Shown: piece by piece, positions 26,870-34,738 of the stretch
Layout: each line of letters opens with the position of its first letter
How positions within the stretch are numbered: position 1 is the stretch's first letter
NCBI RefSeq assembly: GCF_002929705.1
Contig: NZ_PJIN01000003.1
Location: 434,001-498,000, forward strand
Reading direction: 5' to 3'
Length of the DNA stretch: 64,000 bases
Source: Arthrobacter sp. N199823
Lineage (GTDB): Bacteria > Actinomycetota > Actinomycetes > Actinomycetales > Micrococcaceae
Notes under the pieces: generated by a model
Databases searched by the model: none
What the model was told of the DNA's origin: nothing
The model's input: only the letters and a program-made list of their open reading frames with translations
Made by a program: the position numbers and the translations under genes

Positions 26870-28318
26870 ATGTCCACTGGACGAAACCCGCTCAAGCGGC
26901 GGATCACCGCCGGTCTCGGCATCGCCGCCCTCGCCACCGCAGCACTCTTCGGAAGCATGCTCCCGGCTAGCGCCGCAGATGCTGGCAACATCGACACGGC
27001 TGCTGCAAAGTCGCTGACCATCCACAAGTTCGCGCAGCCGGCTACGCAGGGAACTGCCCCCAACGGTCTCGAACTCCAAACGCCTCCTCCTGCAGCGGAT
27101 GCATTGGTTGGTGTCCATTTCAAGATCGAGAAGGTGACCAACATTGACCTGAGGACCAACGCAGGTTGGGCGGCCACCAAGACCTTGAAGCCTGCCGATG
27201 TGGCCGGGAACCTTGAGTTCATCATGGAAGATAAGACAGCCGCAGGTGGTGTCCTGAAGTTTGACGGCCTCGAGCAGGCTGTCTACCTTGTGACGGAGAC
27301 CGCCCCGGGCACTAACAACATCGCATTTGCCGCCCAGCCGTTCCTGGTAACTTTGCCGCTGCCTAACACAACGGACAACACCTGGATCTACGATGTCCAC
27401 GTCTACCCGAAGAACTCACTGTCTTCGATCACCAAGACGGTCAACGACTCGGCTGCCCAAGGCCTCGGTAGCAAGGTCACCTGGAACATTGCCGCCACGG
27501 TGCCCAACACATCTGAAGGCAACTCGCTGAAGAGCTTTGCCATCGAAGATGTGCTCGATCCCCGCCTCACGTTCAGTGGCGCCACAGTATCGCTGGTTCC
27601 GGCCAACGGCCTGCTCGCAACTGACTACGAAATCGACAGCACCACGGTGCCCGGCACAGTCAAGATTAACTTCAAGGCTTCCGGCCTGGCCAAGCTCACC
27701 CCCGGCACCAGCGTTCAGGTAGCCCTGGACACCACCGTGACTACACTCGATGGCAACGGCAGCGGCATCATCACAAACGATGCCAGCGTCTTCGTCAACG
27801 ACAACAAGGCCACCTCTGACAAGGTCCAGACCAACTGGGGCAACGTCATCATCCACAAGGTCTCTGCCGGTGAATCCAAGAAGAACCTGCAGGGCGCCGA
27901 GTTCCAGGTCTACGCAACTGAAGCCGATGCCAAGGCCGGCAACAACCCCATCTCCGTGTCAGGCGAGACGGTCTTCACCACCAACGCTGACGGCATCGTC
28001 AACATTGCCGGTCTGAAGGCTAAGAACAATGGCGCCGGAGCGGACATCACCTACTGGCTGGTTGAGACCAAGGCTCCGGCCGGTTACAACATCTCCACCA
28101 CCGTAAGCAAGGAAAGCCCGAAGTCCTTCACCGTCAACACCGAGATCACCACCGCCGTTGACATTGTGGTTGAGAACGTCCAGACACCGCCGTTCACGCT
28201 TCCCCTCACAGGTGGCTCCGGCACGGCCATGTTCATGACAGTTGGTCTGGGACTGCTGGCTGTTGCCGGTGGTGTGGCCTTGCGCAAACGCAGCACTCGC
28301 CGCACGGTTCAGGCATAG
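26870..28318 (+). CDS. Major pilin (SpaA/FimA-like shaft subunit)
   Basis: The start is at the ATG at 26870 with an AGGA Shine-Dalgarno. The 482 residues show a signal peptide (1-36, cleavage near ASAA) and the pilin motif 'WIYDVHVYPKN', whose Lys181 should accept the sortase-linked neighbour. Cna-B-like repeats carry the E-box 'YWLVETKAPAGY' (Glu399) for isopeptide formation, and the LPLTG sorting signal (444-448) is followed by a helix and RKRSTRR tail. This is the complete set expected of a Gram-positive shaft pilin polymerised by a class C sortase. It lies 80 bp after the adhesin gene. Confidence 0.95.
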   Translation: MSTGRNPLKRRITAGLGIAALATAALFGSMLPASAADAGNIDTAAAKSLTIHKFAQPATQGTAPNGLELQTPPPAADALVGVHFKIEKVTNIDLRTNAGWAATKTLKPADVAGNLEFIMEDKTAAGGVLKFDGLEQAVYLVTETAPGTNNIAFAAQPFLVTLPLPNTTDNTWIYDVHVYPKNSLSSITKTVNDSAAQGLGSKVTWNIAATVPNTSEGNSLKSFAIEDVLDPRLTFSGATVSLVPANGLLATDYEIDSTTVPGTVKINFKASGLAKLTPGTSVQVALDTTVTTLDGNGSGIITNDASVFVNDNKATSDKVQTNWGNVIIHKVSAGESKKNLQGAEFQVYATEADAKAGNNPISVSGETVFTTNADGIVNIAGLKAKNNGAGADITYWLVETKAPAGYNISTTVSKESPKSFTVNTEITTAVDIVVENVQTPPFTLPLTGGSGTAMFMTVGLGLLAVAGGVALRKRSTRRTVQA

Positions 28319-28396
28319 TCAACACCCGCATGACTCTGGAGGGAGACGCACGCCGCGTCTCCCTCCAGAGACCTTGACTGAGGAGTCCGCCCGCAC

Positions 28397-29293
28397 ATGG
28401 GAAGACACAACACGCTGGTACCGGCCAGCACGGCAACGAGCCTGCGGGCAAAGGTATCGGGTTCAGTGGTGTTCATCGCCGTACTGGTCTTCGTTGGCGT
28501 CAGTGTCCTCCTCTACCCGGCCACCGCGAGTTGGTTCTCCACGTTGCAGCAGTCCGAGGATCTGGCCACCTATGGCAACAGCGTAGAGGTTCTCGGCCCG
28601 GAAGGGCGCAGTGAGGCCCTCGCCGCGGCCAGGGCCTACAACCAGACCTTGACCGGGGGCGCGTTGCTGGATCCGTTCAGCAACGTACCAGCAGATGAGC
28701 AGACAGAAGCTGGTGAGGAATACCGAAAGCAGCTCTCCTTGAGCTCGGACGGTGTGATGGCACGCCTGCAGATCCCCTCAATTAAGGCGGACCTGCCGGT
28801 CCTCCATGGGACTAGCGATCCGGTGCTGCGGCGGGGCGTGGGGCATTTGTTTGGCACCGCACTTCCGGTAGGCGGTGCCGGCACGCATGCGGTGCTGACG
28901 GGCCACTCGGGAATTCCGGAGTCAACCCTCTTCACCGATCTGGAGAAGGTCAAGGTTGGCCAGGATATTTCGGTGGAAGTCTATGGTGAAGTTCTCACAT
29001 ACCGTGTGACCCAGGTTGAAACCATTTTGCCCACCGAGACGGAATCCCTGCGGCCGGTGGAAGGCGAAGATCTGATCTCCCTGATCACCTGCACCCCCAT
29101 CGGCATCAACACCCACCGCCTCGTCGTGACCGGCGAACGGATTGACACCCCGCCCCAGGAAACGACTAATGGCGGCACATCAATTAACCTCGACTTCCCC
29201 TGGTGGGCAGTCGGGTTGGGAACCGCAGCGGCCGCTTCCGTCACCATCCTTGTGGTGGGCGGACGCCGCAATAAGGAACGCACAGAATCCTGA
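28397..29293 (+). CDS. Class C (pilus-assembling) sortase
   Basis: The 298-residue transpeptidase joins pilin subunits covalently. An N-terminal membrane helix (about 20-42) and a C-terminal helix (about 268-288) flank the catalytic domain. The triad is His170 in LTGHSG, Cys232 in LITCTPIGINTH and Arg241 in HRLVV. The lid motif DPF (92-94) that plugs the active site of class C enzymes is present. It is the third and last gene of the pilus operon, ahead of a strong terminator. No housekeeping sortase is encoded here. Confidence 0.95.
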   Translation: MGRHNTLVPASTATSLRAKVSGSVVFIAVLVFVGVSVLLYPATASWFSTLQQSEDLATYGNSVEVLGPEGRSEALAAARAYNQTLTGGALLDPFSNVPADEQTEAGEEYRKQLSLSSDGVMARLQIPSIKADLPVLHGTSDPVLRRGVGHLFGTALPVGGAGTHAVLTGHSGIPESTLFTDLEKVKVGQDISVEVYGEVLTYRVTQVETILPTETESLRPVEGEDLISLITCTPIGINTHRLVVTGERIDTPPQETTNGGTSINLDFPWWAVGLGTAAAASVTILVVGGRRNKERTES

Positions 29294-29360
29294 GACCCCC
29301 AAGGTCCAGGAAAATCCGGGCAGCCGCACCCCCAGGCGGCTGGCCGGACCGCAGTGAAAT

Positions 29361-29397
29361 GAAAAGCCCCTCTGTCCCCCGGAGGGGCTTTTCTTGT
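29361..29397 (+). terminator. Terminator of the pilus operon
   Basis: The stem 29361-29372 / 29382-29393 (12 bp, 9-nt loop) ends in TTTTCTTGT. It lies about 70 bp after the sortase stop. Confidence 0.85.
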
Positions 29398-29424
29398 CTA
29401 CATGGCCCCACTCAGGAACCCCAA

Positions 29425-29467
29425 AACAAAACAAACGCCCCGCAGCAATGAATGGCTGCGGGGCGTT
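29425..29467 (-). terminator. Terminator of pfkA
   Basis: A 13-bp perfect stem (29434-29446 / 29455-29467) is followed on the minus strand by a T-rich tail (TTTGTTTTGTTTTGG), 14 bp after the pfkA stop. Confidence 0.85.
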
Positions 29468-29480
29468 CTCGATTCAAGGC

Positions 29481-30506
29481 TTAGCCGAACAGGATGGCGG
29501 CTTCGTCATAGCGATGCTGCGGTACTGTCTTGAGGTTCCCCAGAGCGGCCTCGAAAGGTACGTGCTCAATCTCGGTGCCCTTGAGCGCCACCATGGTGCC
29601 CCAGCGTGCTTCCACTACTGAATCCACGGCAGCCATGCCCAAGCGGGTAGCCAGAACGCGGTCAAAGCTGGAAGGGACACCGCCACGTTGGATGTGGCCC
29701 AGGATCGTGGCGCGGGTTTCAATCCCCGTGCGTGCTTCGATCTCGGGTGCCAGCTGGTCACCAATGCCGCCGAGACGGGGACGGCCAAAGGTGTCAAGGC
29801 CGCGCTCGGAGTGTGCCGAGTCCTGGTGGTCGGGGACGAATCCTTCAGCCACGACAACCAACGGCGCACGGCCACGGTCGTGTGCTTCCTTTACCCATTC
29901 AACGATCTGGTCCATGCTGGTCTTCTGCTCCGGGATCAGCACGGCGTGGGCGCCGGTGGCCATGCCGGCATGCAGGGCAATCCAACCCACATGGCGGCCC
30001 ATGACTTCGGCAATCATGCAGCGGTGGTGGGATTCGCCCGTGGTGCGCAAACGGTCGATGGCCTCGGTGGCAATCTGCACGGCAGTGTCAAAGCCGAAGG
30101 TGTAATCCGTGGCGTCAAGATCGTTGTCAACGGTCTTGGGCACGCCCACAATTTTCAGGCCAGCATCGGTGAGGCGGCGCGCGGCGGCAAGGGTGCCTTC
30201 GCCGCCAATCGCGATCAATGCATCAACGCCGAGCCGCTCCATATTGGCCTTGATGACGTCGGGGCCACCGTTGCCTTCGAAGGGGTTGGTTCGGGAGGTA
30301 CCCAGGATAGTACCGCCCTGCTTGGAGATGCCTCGGACCATCTGGCGGGGGAGGTCCATGACATCGCCCTCGACCACGCCGCGCCAGCCGTCACGGAAAC
30401 CAACAAATTCGTGGCCGTAGGACTTGATGCCCTTCAGAACGATTCCGCGGATCACTGCGTTCAGCCCGGGGCAATCTCCGCCGCTGGTGAGAATTCCAAT
30501 CTTCAT
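29481..30506 (-). CDS. pfkA: 6-phosphofructokinase
   Basis: PfkA phosphorylates fructose-6-phosphate to fructose-1,6-bisphosphate. The 341 residues show 'LTSGGDCPGLNAVIRG' (7-22), 'GGEGTLAAA' (101-109), 'PKTVDNDL' (123-130) and 'EVMGRHVGWIALHAG'. The phosphoryl-donor positions read Gly104, as in ATP enzymes, and Lys124, as in PPi enzymes. This Gly/Lys pairing is known from actinobacterial ATP-dependent members, so ATP is the likelier donor. It is a single gene with its own terminator. Confidence 0.95.
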   Translation of the reverse strand: MKIGILTSGGDCPGLNAVIRGIVLKGIKSYGHEFVGFRDGWRGVVEGDVMDLPRQMVRGISKQGGTILGTSRTNPFEGNGGPDVIKANMERLGVDALIAIGGEGTLAAARRLTDAGLKIVGVPKTVDNDLDATDYTFGFDTAVQIATEAIDRLRTTGESHHRCMIAEVMGRHVGWIALHAGMATGAHAVLIPEQKTSMDQIVEWVKEAHDRGRAPLVVVAEGFVPDHQDSAHSERGLDTFGRPRLGGIGDQLAPEIEARTGIETRATILGHIQRGGVPSSFDRVLATRLGMAAVDSVVEARWGTMVALKGTEIEHVPFEAALGNLKTVPQHRYDEAAILFG

Positions 30507-30629
30507 GTGTATTTAGGTCCTTCGAGGGATGGAGTCAATGTGGTTTGAGCGCATCATTGAGCTCCTCATCAGACCATTCTAGACGTAGATGTGATCTCGG
30601 CAACCTCGCGACCGTTCCGTGGACGTTCG

Positions 30630-31079
30630 CTATTTCCTTTGCAGCAGGTTGACGGCGCCCCCTGCCACCATGGCAACACCTGCTCCGAGCAGCAGCCACA
30701 TGGTGGTGAGTCCGGCATCCAGGTTCAGGTCCAGCTGGGTGGCCAGGATGAGCAGGATCCCTGCCACAAGAACGACGGCGCCCCACACTATGGTGCCCAC
30801 GCGGGCCGGGTGCCGCCCGGCCCGCGTGCCGGCGGGCGAGTTCTGGAGTCCCGGAGTCTCGCTCCCGGCCGCAGCTTCGTGGCTCGGTGACGGTGTTGGG
30901 GATGACGGTGTTGGGTCCGTGAAATAGCCGGCCGGCGGGCGATGACTGCCACCACCGGTGGTGCGCTCCGGTTGCTCGAGGGGTTCTGTTGGATTGTTCA
31001 CGGTGTGCTCCACTCTGTCTGGGGTTGCTGGGGTTGCTGGGGTTGCTGGGGTGTCTGGGAGGTGCTGGTTGTCCGTCAC
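30630..31079 (-). CDS. Small membrane protein, partner of PspC-domain protein
   Basis: The 149 residues have a Pro/Thr-rich N-terminus beginning with three 9-bp in-frame repeats (TPATPATPAT), an acidic and Ser-rich linker to about residue 92, then two hydrophobic helices (about 96-113 and 121-142) and a short basic end. The ATG overlaps the stop of the PspC-protein gene by 4 bp, implying coupled translation and joint function. Family not recognised. The 123-bp gap to pfkA holds no gene that I can see. Confidence 0.75.
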   Translation of the reverse strand: MTDNQHLPDTPATPATPATPDRVEHTVNNPTEPLEQPERTTGGGSHRPPAGYFTDPTPSSPTPSPSHEAAAGSETPGLQNSPAGTRAGRHPARVGTIVWGAVVLVAGILLILATQLDLNLDAGLTTMWLLLGAGVAMVAGGAVNLLQRK

Positions 31080-32539
31080 GGAGCTGCCGGCACAGTGACG
31101 ATGTCAATGTTGCTGGCCACGGCCTGCAGGGTGATGACTAGGCCATAGCCTGTGGCGCTGGGATTGATGGTGCTGGTCATGTCCTGGGTGAGGACGCCGC
31201 CGTCGTTCTTTCCATCGATGGAGAACTGGGCGGCCGCCAGCTCACTCTTCACCGTCACGGGGATGCCTGCCGGCACCATGATGCTCATGTTGGCGGTGAC
31301 TGCCTTGAGCGGCACGTCCACGTCGGCGCTTAGGGCGGTGCCGTCTCCGAGTTGGGTCAGGTCAAAGGTGGCATTGCCCAGCACCACCGTCCGGCCGTCT
31401 TCCGCGGCAGCTACGGAGCTGGGGGTCCAGCTGGTGTTGTTGAATGCGTCGACTGGCGTGTTGTTGGCGGGCAGGCTGAGCAGTCCGGCGAACATCAGGG
31501 CCAGAACGGCAAACGTCCCGAGTCCGCCAGCCGTGCGGCCGCTCATTCCTGCAGCCACAATGCCGAGTCCGGCAGTGATGGCCGCGGCAGCCGCCGCGAC
31601 GCCGGCCTCGTAGCCGCCGAGGTGGATGACATTGCCGGCGTCCAGGAGCAGCACGGCCGCACCAACCACGGCAGCAGCGCCGATTACCAGAAAACTACCT
31701 GCCGCGCCCAGGCGGGGCTTGTTCTTTACGACTTGTTTTTTGATGTGCATCTGCGGAGTGGGCAGATATGGCTGCTGGATGTAGGGCGCTGTCGGCCCGG
31801 AAAACATGGTGGGGCTGGTCGGGCTGGTCGGGTTGGCAGAGCCTCGGGGGCCGTAATCCGCCGCTTTCACGCTGTGGCCGGACCAGGACTGGCCGGGCTG
31901 CTGCCCCGCTTCAGGGCCCGGAGCCCCCTGCTGCGGTGCGGCGCCCGAGTCGAAGGAGCGAGCATTCTTAGTCTTGTCGCGGTTGATGACCCAATAGATG
32001 AGCCAAGCAACGCCGCCGACCCAGATGACGGGCCAAAAGAACCAGTCCCCGTCGCGGAACGCCCCTGTGCCGGAGCCTCCCAAGCCCAGCAGCGTGGTGA
32101 TACCGGCTCCTGTCATGCCGGCACTCCAGCGTCCACGGGCCACCTCCTCAACATGAATGCGCCCGTCCGGCTCGGGCAGGAGCGCCCATGCCACGCCATA
32201 GGCCAGCAAGCCGACGCCGAAAAAGAGCGTCAGAACTACGGCGAGCCCGCGCACAATCACGGGGTCAATGCCCCATTTGTCCGCCAGGCCGCTGCAGACG
32301 CCACCCAACCAGCGGTTGCTCCCGCGCCGGATGCCCAGCCCGCGGAGCCACAGGAAGAATTTTGCGGATTCCGATTGTGGCGGGGCGAAAGCTGGTGCCG
32401 GTTCCTGAGCATGGGGTTCATCCTGCACTGGAACCTCGTGTGGGTCTTGTGCTGTCGGGGCCGGTTCTTGCGGTTCCTGCGCTTTTGGTTCCGGAGCGGG
32501 GCCGGCTGGTTCTTCTGGGACGTCATGTGGGGTAGTCAT
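31076..32539 (-). CDS. PspC-domain membrane protein with LiaF-like C-terminal region
   Basis: The 487 residues comprise a Pro/Glu/Gln-rich cytoplasmic N-terminus (1-60) and a PspC domain with its membrane helix ('NRWLGGVCSGLADKWGIDPVIVRGLAVVLTLFFG', about 76-115). Further helices are at about 130-170 and 280-350. An extracytoplasmic strand-rich C-terminus ('TVVLGNATFDLTQLGDG', 'VKAVTANMSIMVPAGIPVTVK'-like) resembles LiaF/DUF2154 envelope-stress regulators. It is transcribed divergently from a PspC-histidine kinase, the usual Lia/Psp-like arrangement in actinobacteria. It probably modulates that kinase. Confidence 0.88.
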   Translation of the reverse strand: MTTPHDVPEEPAGPAPEPKAQEPQEPAPTAQDPHEVPVQDEPHAQEPAPAFAPPQSESAKFFLWLRGLGIRRGSNRWLGGVCSGLADKWGIDPVIVRGLAVVLTLFFGVGLLAYGVAWALLPEPDGRIHVEEVARGRWSAGMTGAGITTLLGLGGSGTGAFRDGDWFFWPVIWVGGVAWLIYWVINRDKTKNARSFDSGAAPQQGAPGPEAGQQPGQSWSGHSVKAADYGPRGSANPTSPTSPTMFSGPTAPYIQQPYLPTPQMHIKKQVVKNKPRLGAAGSFLVIGAAAVVGAAVLLLDAGNVIHLGGYEAGVAAAAAAITAGLGIVAAGMSGRTAGGLGTFAVLALMFAGLLSLPANNTPVDAFNNTSWTPSSVAAAEDGRTVVLGNATFDLTQLGDGTALSADVDVPLKAVTANMSIMVPAGIPVTVKSELAAAQFSIDGKNDGGVLTQDMTSTINPSATGYGLVITLQAVASNIDIVTVPAAP

Positions 32540-32575
32540 AGTTCAATGGTGTCCCGCGGAGCTCCTCGGCGACTA

Positions 32576-32620
32576 TCGGGGGTGACCCTGAAAGAACCCT
32601 GAAGCACCCCCGAAAGGGGG
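32576..32620. promoter_or_regulatory. Composite operator between divergent PspC genes
   Basis: A perfect 9-bp inverted repeat, TCGGGGGTG (32576-32584) with CACCCCCGA (32605-32613), brackets two ACCCTGAA copies at 32585 and 32596 that are one helical turn apart. A CCCCC-GAAA-GGGGG hairpin overlaps the right edge. It lies in the 114-bp region between divergent starts. The LuxR regulator encoded downstream is the obvious candidate to bind it, but this is inference. Confidence 0.55.
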
Positions 32621-32653
32621 CCGGATGGTTGCGGGGCGTGCTTGGATTGAACC

Positions 32654-33928
32654 ATGAGCGCAAAGATGTACCGCACCCAAGAGCGCATGGTCGCCGGGGT
32701 TTGCGGGGGACTGGCCGAACACCTCGGCGTCAAGGTGGGGTTGGTTCGTGCCATCATGCTTGGCGCCAGCTTCTTCTTCGGGGCAGGTCTGGTCTTCTAT
32801 GGGTGGCTGTGGTTGCTGGTGCCCATGGCGGGGGATGAAGCCCGGGAGCGCGGCTCTTTGCTGGACGAGGACGGCAACCCCCGGCTGACGCTGTTCCGGC
32901 CCGCACCTGGCGCTCGGGAGGAAAGCAATAGCAACCCGACTCGTCAGCGTCTCTCACTAGGCTTCCGCGAAGTGGCGATCGGCGGCGGACTGGTCATTGC
33001 CGCCGTCGTACTCTTTGGGCAACAGAGCGGATGGAATCTTCAGCTGGGCACCCTCATTCCGCTGCTGATTATTGTCCTGGGAGCCGTGCTTGCGTGGATG
33101 CAGCTCGATGACACCCGCCGGATCGGGCTGCTCAGCGCCGCCAAAATGAACACACCCATGGCTTTGCTGCGGTTAGGTGGCGGCATCGCCCTGGTCATCG
33201 CCGGAGTGATTGTCATTGTTGCCGGCTCCGGTTCTTGGACACTTGTGTGGTCCTCAGTGGTGGCGTCCTTGGCCGTGCTGGCAGGGGTGGCTCTGGTGCT
33301 GGCGCCCTGGGTACTGAAATTCTGGCGGGAGTTCCAGTCCGAACGAGCCGGGCGCATTCGCGAAACTGAGCGGGCGGAGATTGCGGCTCATCTGCATGAT
33401 TCAGTGCTGCAGACGCTGGCCCTGATTCAAAAAAGCGCAAGCTCGCCCGCGGATGTGACTCGATTGGCCCGCGCTCAGGAACGCGAACTGCGCGAATGGA
33501 TTTATCAGGACGCCGCGCATAATGCCGGGGCGCTCGTGGAACGGGTCAAGGCAGTGTGTGCTGAAGCGGAGGATGTCTACGGACAAGCCGTGGAAGTGGT
33601 GGCCGTGGGTGATGCCGAACTGACCGACCGAGGCAGCGCACTGGTTCAGGCTGTCAGGGAAGCGGTGTTCAATGGTGTGCGGCACGGTGGCACCACGGTC
33701 TCCGTCTATGTTGAAGCCGGAGCGCAGGGCGTGGATGTGTTTATTAAGGACCGCGGGCCAGGGTTTGATGTCGAGACGGTTCCGGCGGACAGGCTGGGAG
33801 TGCGGGAATCCGTCGTGGGACGCATGCAGCGTAACGGGGGGGCTGCTGAGATCATTAGTTCGGCGGACGGAACCGAAGTGCGGTTGCACCTGCCCAGCGA
33901 AACTCCAGCCACCGAGGAAGCGAAATGA
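32654..33928 (+). CDS. Sensor histidine kinase with N-terminal PspC domain (LiaS-like)
   Basis: The 424 residues comprise an N-terminal PspC domain ('RMVAGVCGGLAEHLGVKVGLVRAIMLGASFFFGAG', 11-45), membrane helices to about residue 220 and a HisKA_3-type phospho-acceptor site 'AAHLHDSVLQTLALIQ' (His248). A HATPase domain follows with N-box 'REAVFNGVRHGG' and G-box 'IKDRGPGFD'. It is an envelope-stress sensor that autophosphorylates and passes phosphate to the regulator encoded next, whose ATG overlaps this stop codon by 4 bp. Confidence 0.95.
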   Translation: MSAKMYRTQERMVAGVCGGLAEHLGVKVGLVRAIMLGASFFFGAGLVFYGWLWLLVPMAGDEARERGSLLDEDGNPRLTLFRPAPGAREESNSNPTRQRLSLGFREVAIGGGLVIAAVVLFGQQSGWNLQLGTLIPLLIIVLGAVLAWMQLDDTRRIGLLSAAKMNTPMALLRLGGGIALVIAGVIVIVAGSGSWTLVWSSVVASLAVLAGVALVLAPWVLKFWREFQSERAGRIRETERAEIAAHLHDSVLQTLALIQKSASSPADVTRLARAQERELREWIYQDAAHNAGALVERVKAVCAEAEDVYGQAVEVVAVGDAELTDRGSALVQAVREAVFNGVRHGGTTVSVYVEAGAQGVDVFIKDRGPGFDVETVPADRLGVRESVVGRMQRNGGAAEIISSADGTEVRLHLPSETPATEEAK

Positions 33929-34581
33929 CAATACCGCCAACACCCATCAGGGTTGTGATTGTGGATGACCACGCCATCTTCCGCTCGGGCCTCAAAGCCG
34001 ATCTGGCCCAGGACATTGTGGTGCTGGCCGAGGCTGCCACCGTTGAACAAGCCATCGTCGCCGTCACTGCCGAACAGCCCGACGTGGTGCTGTTGGATGT
34101 GCACCTGCCAGGCGGGCGCGGTCAGGGCGGGCGTGAAGTCATCGCAGGCTGTGCCGCGCTGCTGGCCAGCACCAAGTTCCTGGCACTGAGTGTTTCCGAC
34201 TCTGCCGAGGACGTGGTCTCGGTGATTAGGGCCGGGGCGCGCGGCTATGTGACAAAATCCATTTCCGGCGCTGAGATCTCCGACGCTGTCCGCCGAGTGG
34301 CCGGAGGCGACGCGGTGTTTTCACCACGCCTAGCGGGGTTCGTGCTGGATGCCTTTGGCACCGCCGAAGTCGCAGTGGAAGACGAGCTGGACAAACTCTC
34401 GGCACGGGAGCTGGAAGTCATGCGGCTCATTGCCCGCGGCTACTCCTATAAAGAAGTGGCTAAAGCACTGTTCATCTCCATCAAGACAGTGGAATCCCAC
34501 GTTTCCGCCGTACTGCGCAAACTTCAGCTCTCCTCACGCCACGAATTGACGCGCTGGGCCGCAGACCGCCGCCTGCTGTAA
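33925..34581 (+). CDS. LuxR/NarL-family response regulator (LiaR-like)
   Basis: The 218 residues comprise a receiver domain with acidic pair DD (14-15), phospho-acceptor Asp58 in VVLLDVHLPGG, and Lys in YVTKS. A C-terminal LuxR helix-turn-helix follows (about 153-215, 'LSARELEVMRLIARGYSYKEVAK', 'TVESHVSAVLRKL'). It is co-translated with the PspC kinase. The composite operator upstream of the kinase is its likely target, giving autoregulation and control of the PspC/LiaF-like protein. Confidence 0.96.
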   Translation: MTIPPTPIRVVIVDDHAIFRSGLKADLAQDIVVLAEAATVEQAIVAVTAEQPDVVLLDVHLPGGRGQGGREVIAGCAALLASTKFLALSVSDSAEDVVSVIRAGARGYVTKSISGAEISDAVRRVAGGDAVFSPRLAGFVLDAFGTAEVAVEDELDKLSARELEVMRLIARGYSYKEVAKALFISIKTVESHVSAVLRKLQLSSRHELTRWAADRRLL

Positions 34582-34620
34582 GGGATTTCTGATGTTATGC
34601 ACCGAACTCCGCCGTGAGTA

Positions 34621-34720
34621 GTGCGCATAAGGTAATTGGACCGCGCTGATGCGTTGCACTCAGCTTGAGTTGCGCGCATAAACACTTATGCGCACAACCC
34701 GAGTCGAGTTGTGCGCATAA
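34621..34720. repeat. Four TGCGCATAA repeats between convergent genes
   Basis: GTGCGCATAAGGT occurs at 34621-34633. An inverted pair, GTTGCGCGCATAA (34669-34681) with TTATGCGCACAAC (34686-34698), forms a 13-bp stem with one mismatch and a 4-nt loop. A direct copy, GTTGTGCGCATAA, lies at 34708-34720 followed by GGT. They fill the gap between a response regulator and an aminotransferase. The pair may terminate transcription, but the extra copies look like a small interspersed repeat (REP-like). Confidence 0.6.
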
Positions 34721-34738
34721 GGTCAACGCTTGGGCGGA

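Noticed and set aside
31352-32602. Long plus-strand frame opposite the PspC/LiaF-like gene
   Set aside because: Low-complexity Gly/Arg/Ala translation without domains; the minus-strand gene has a PspC domain and coupled neighbour.
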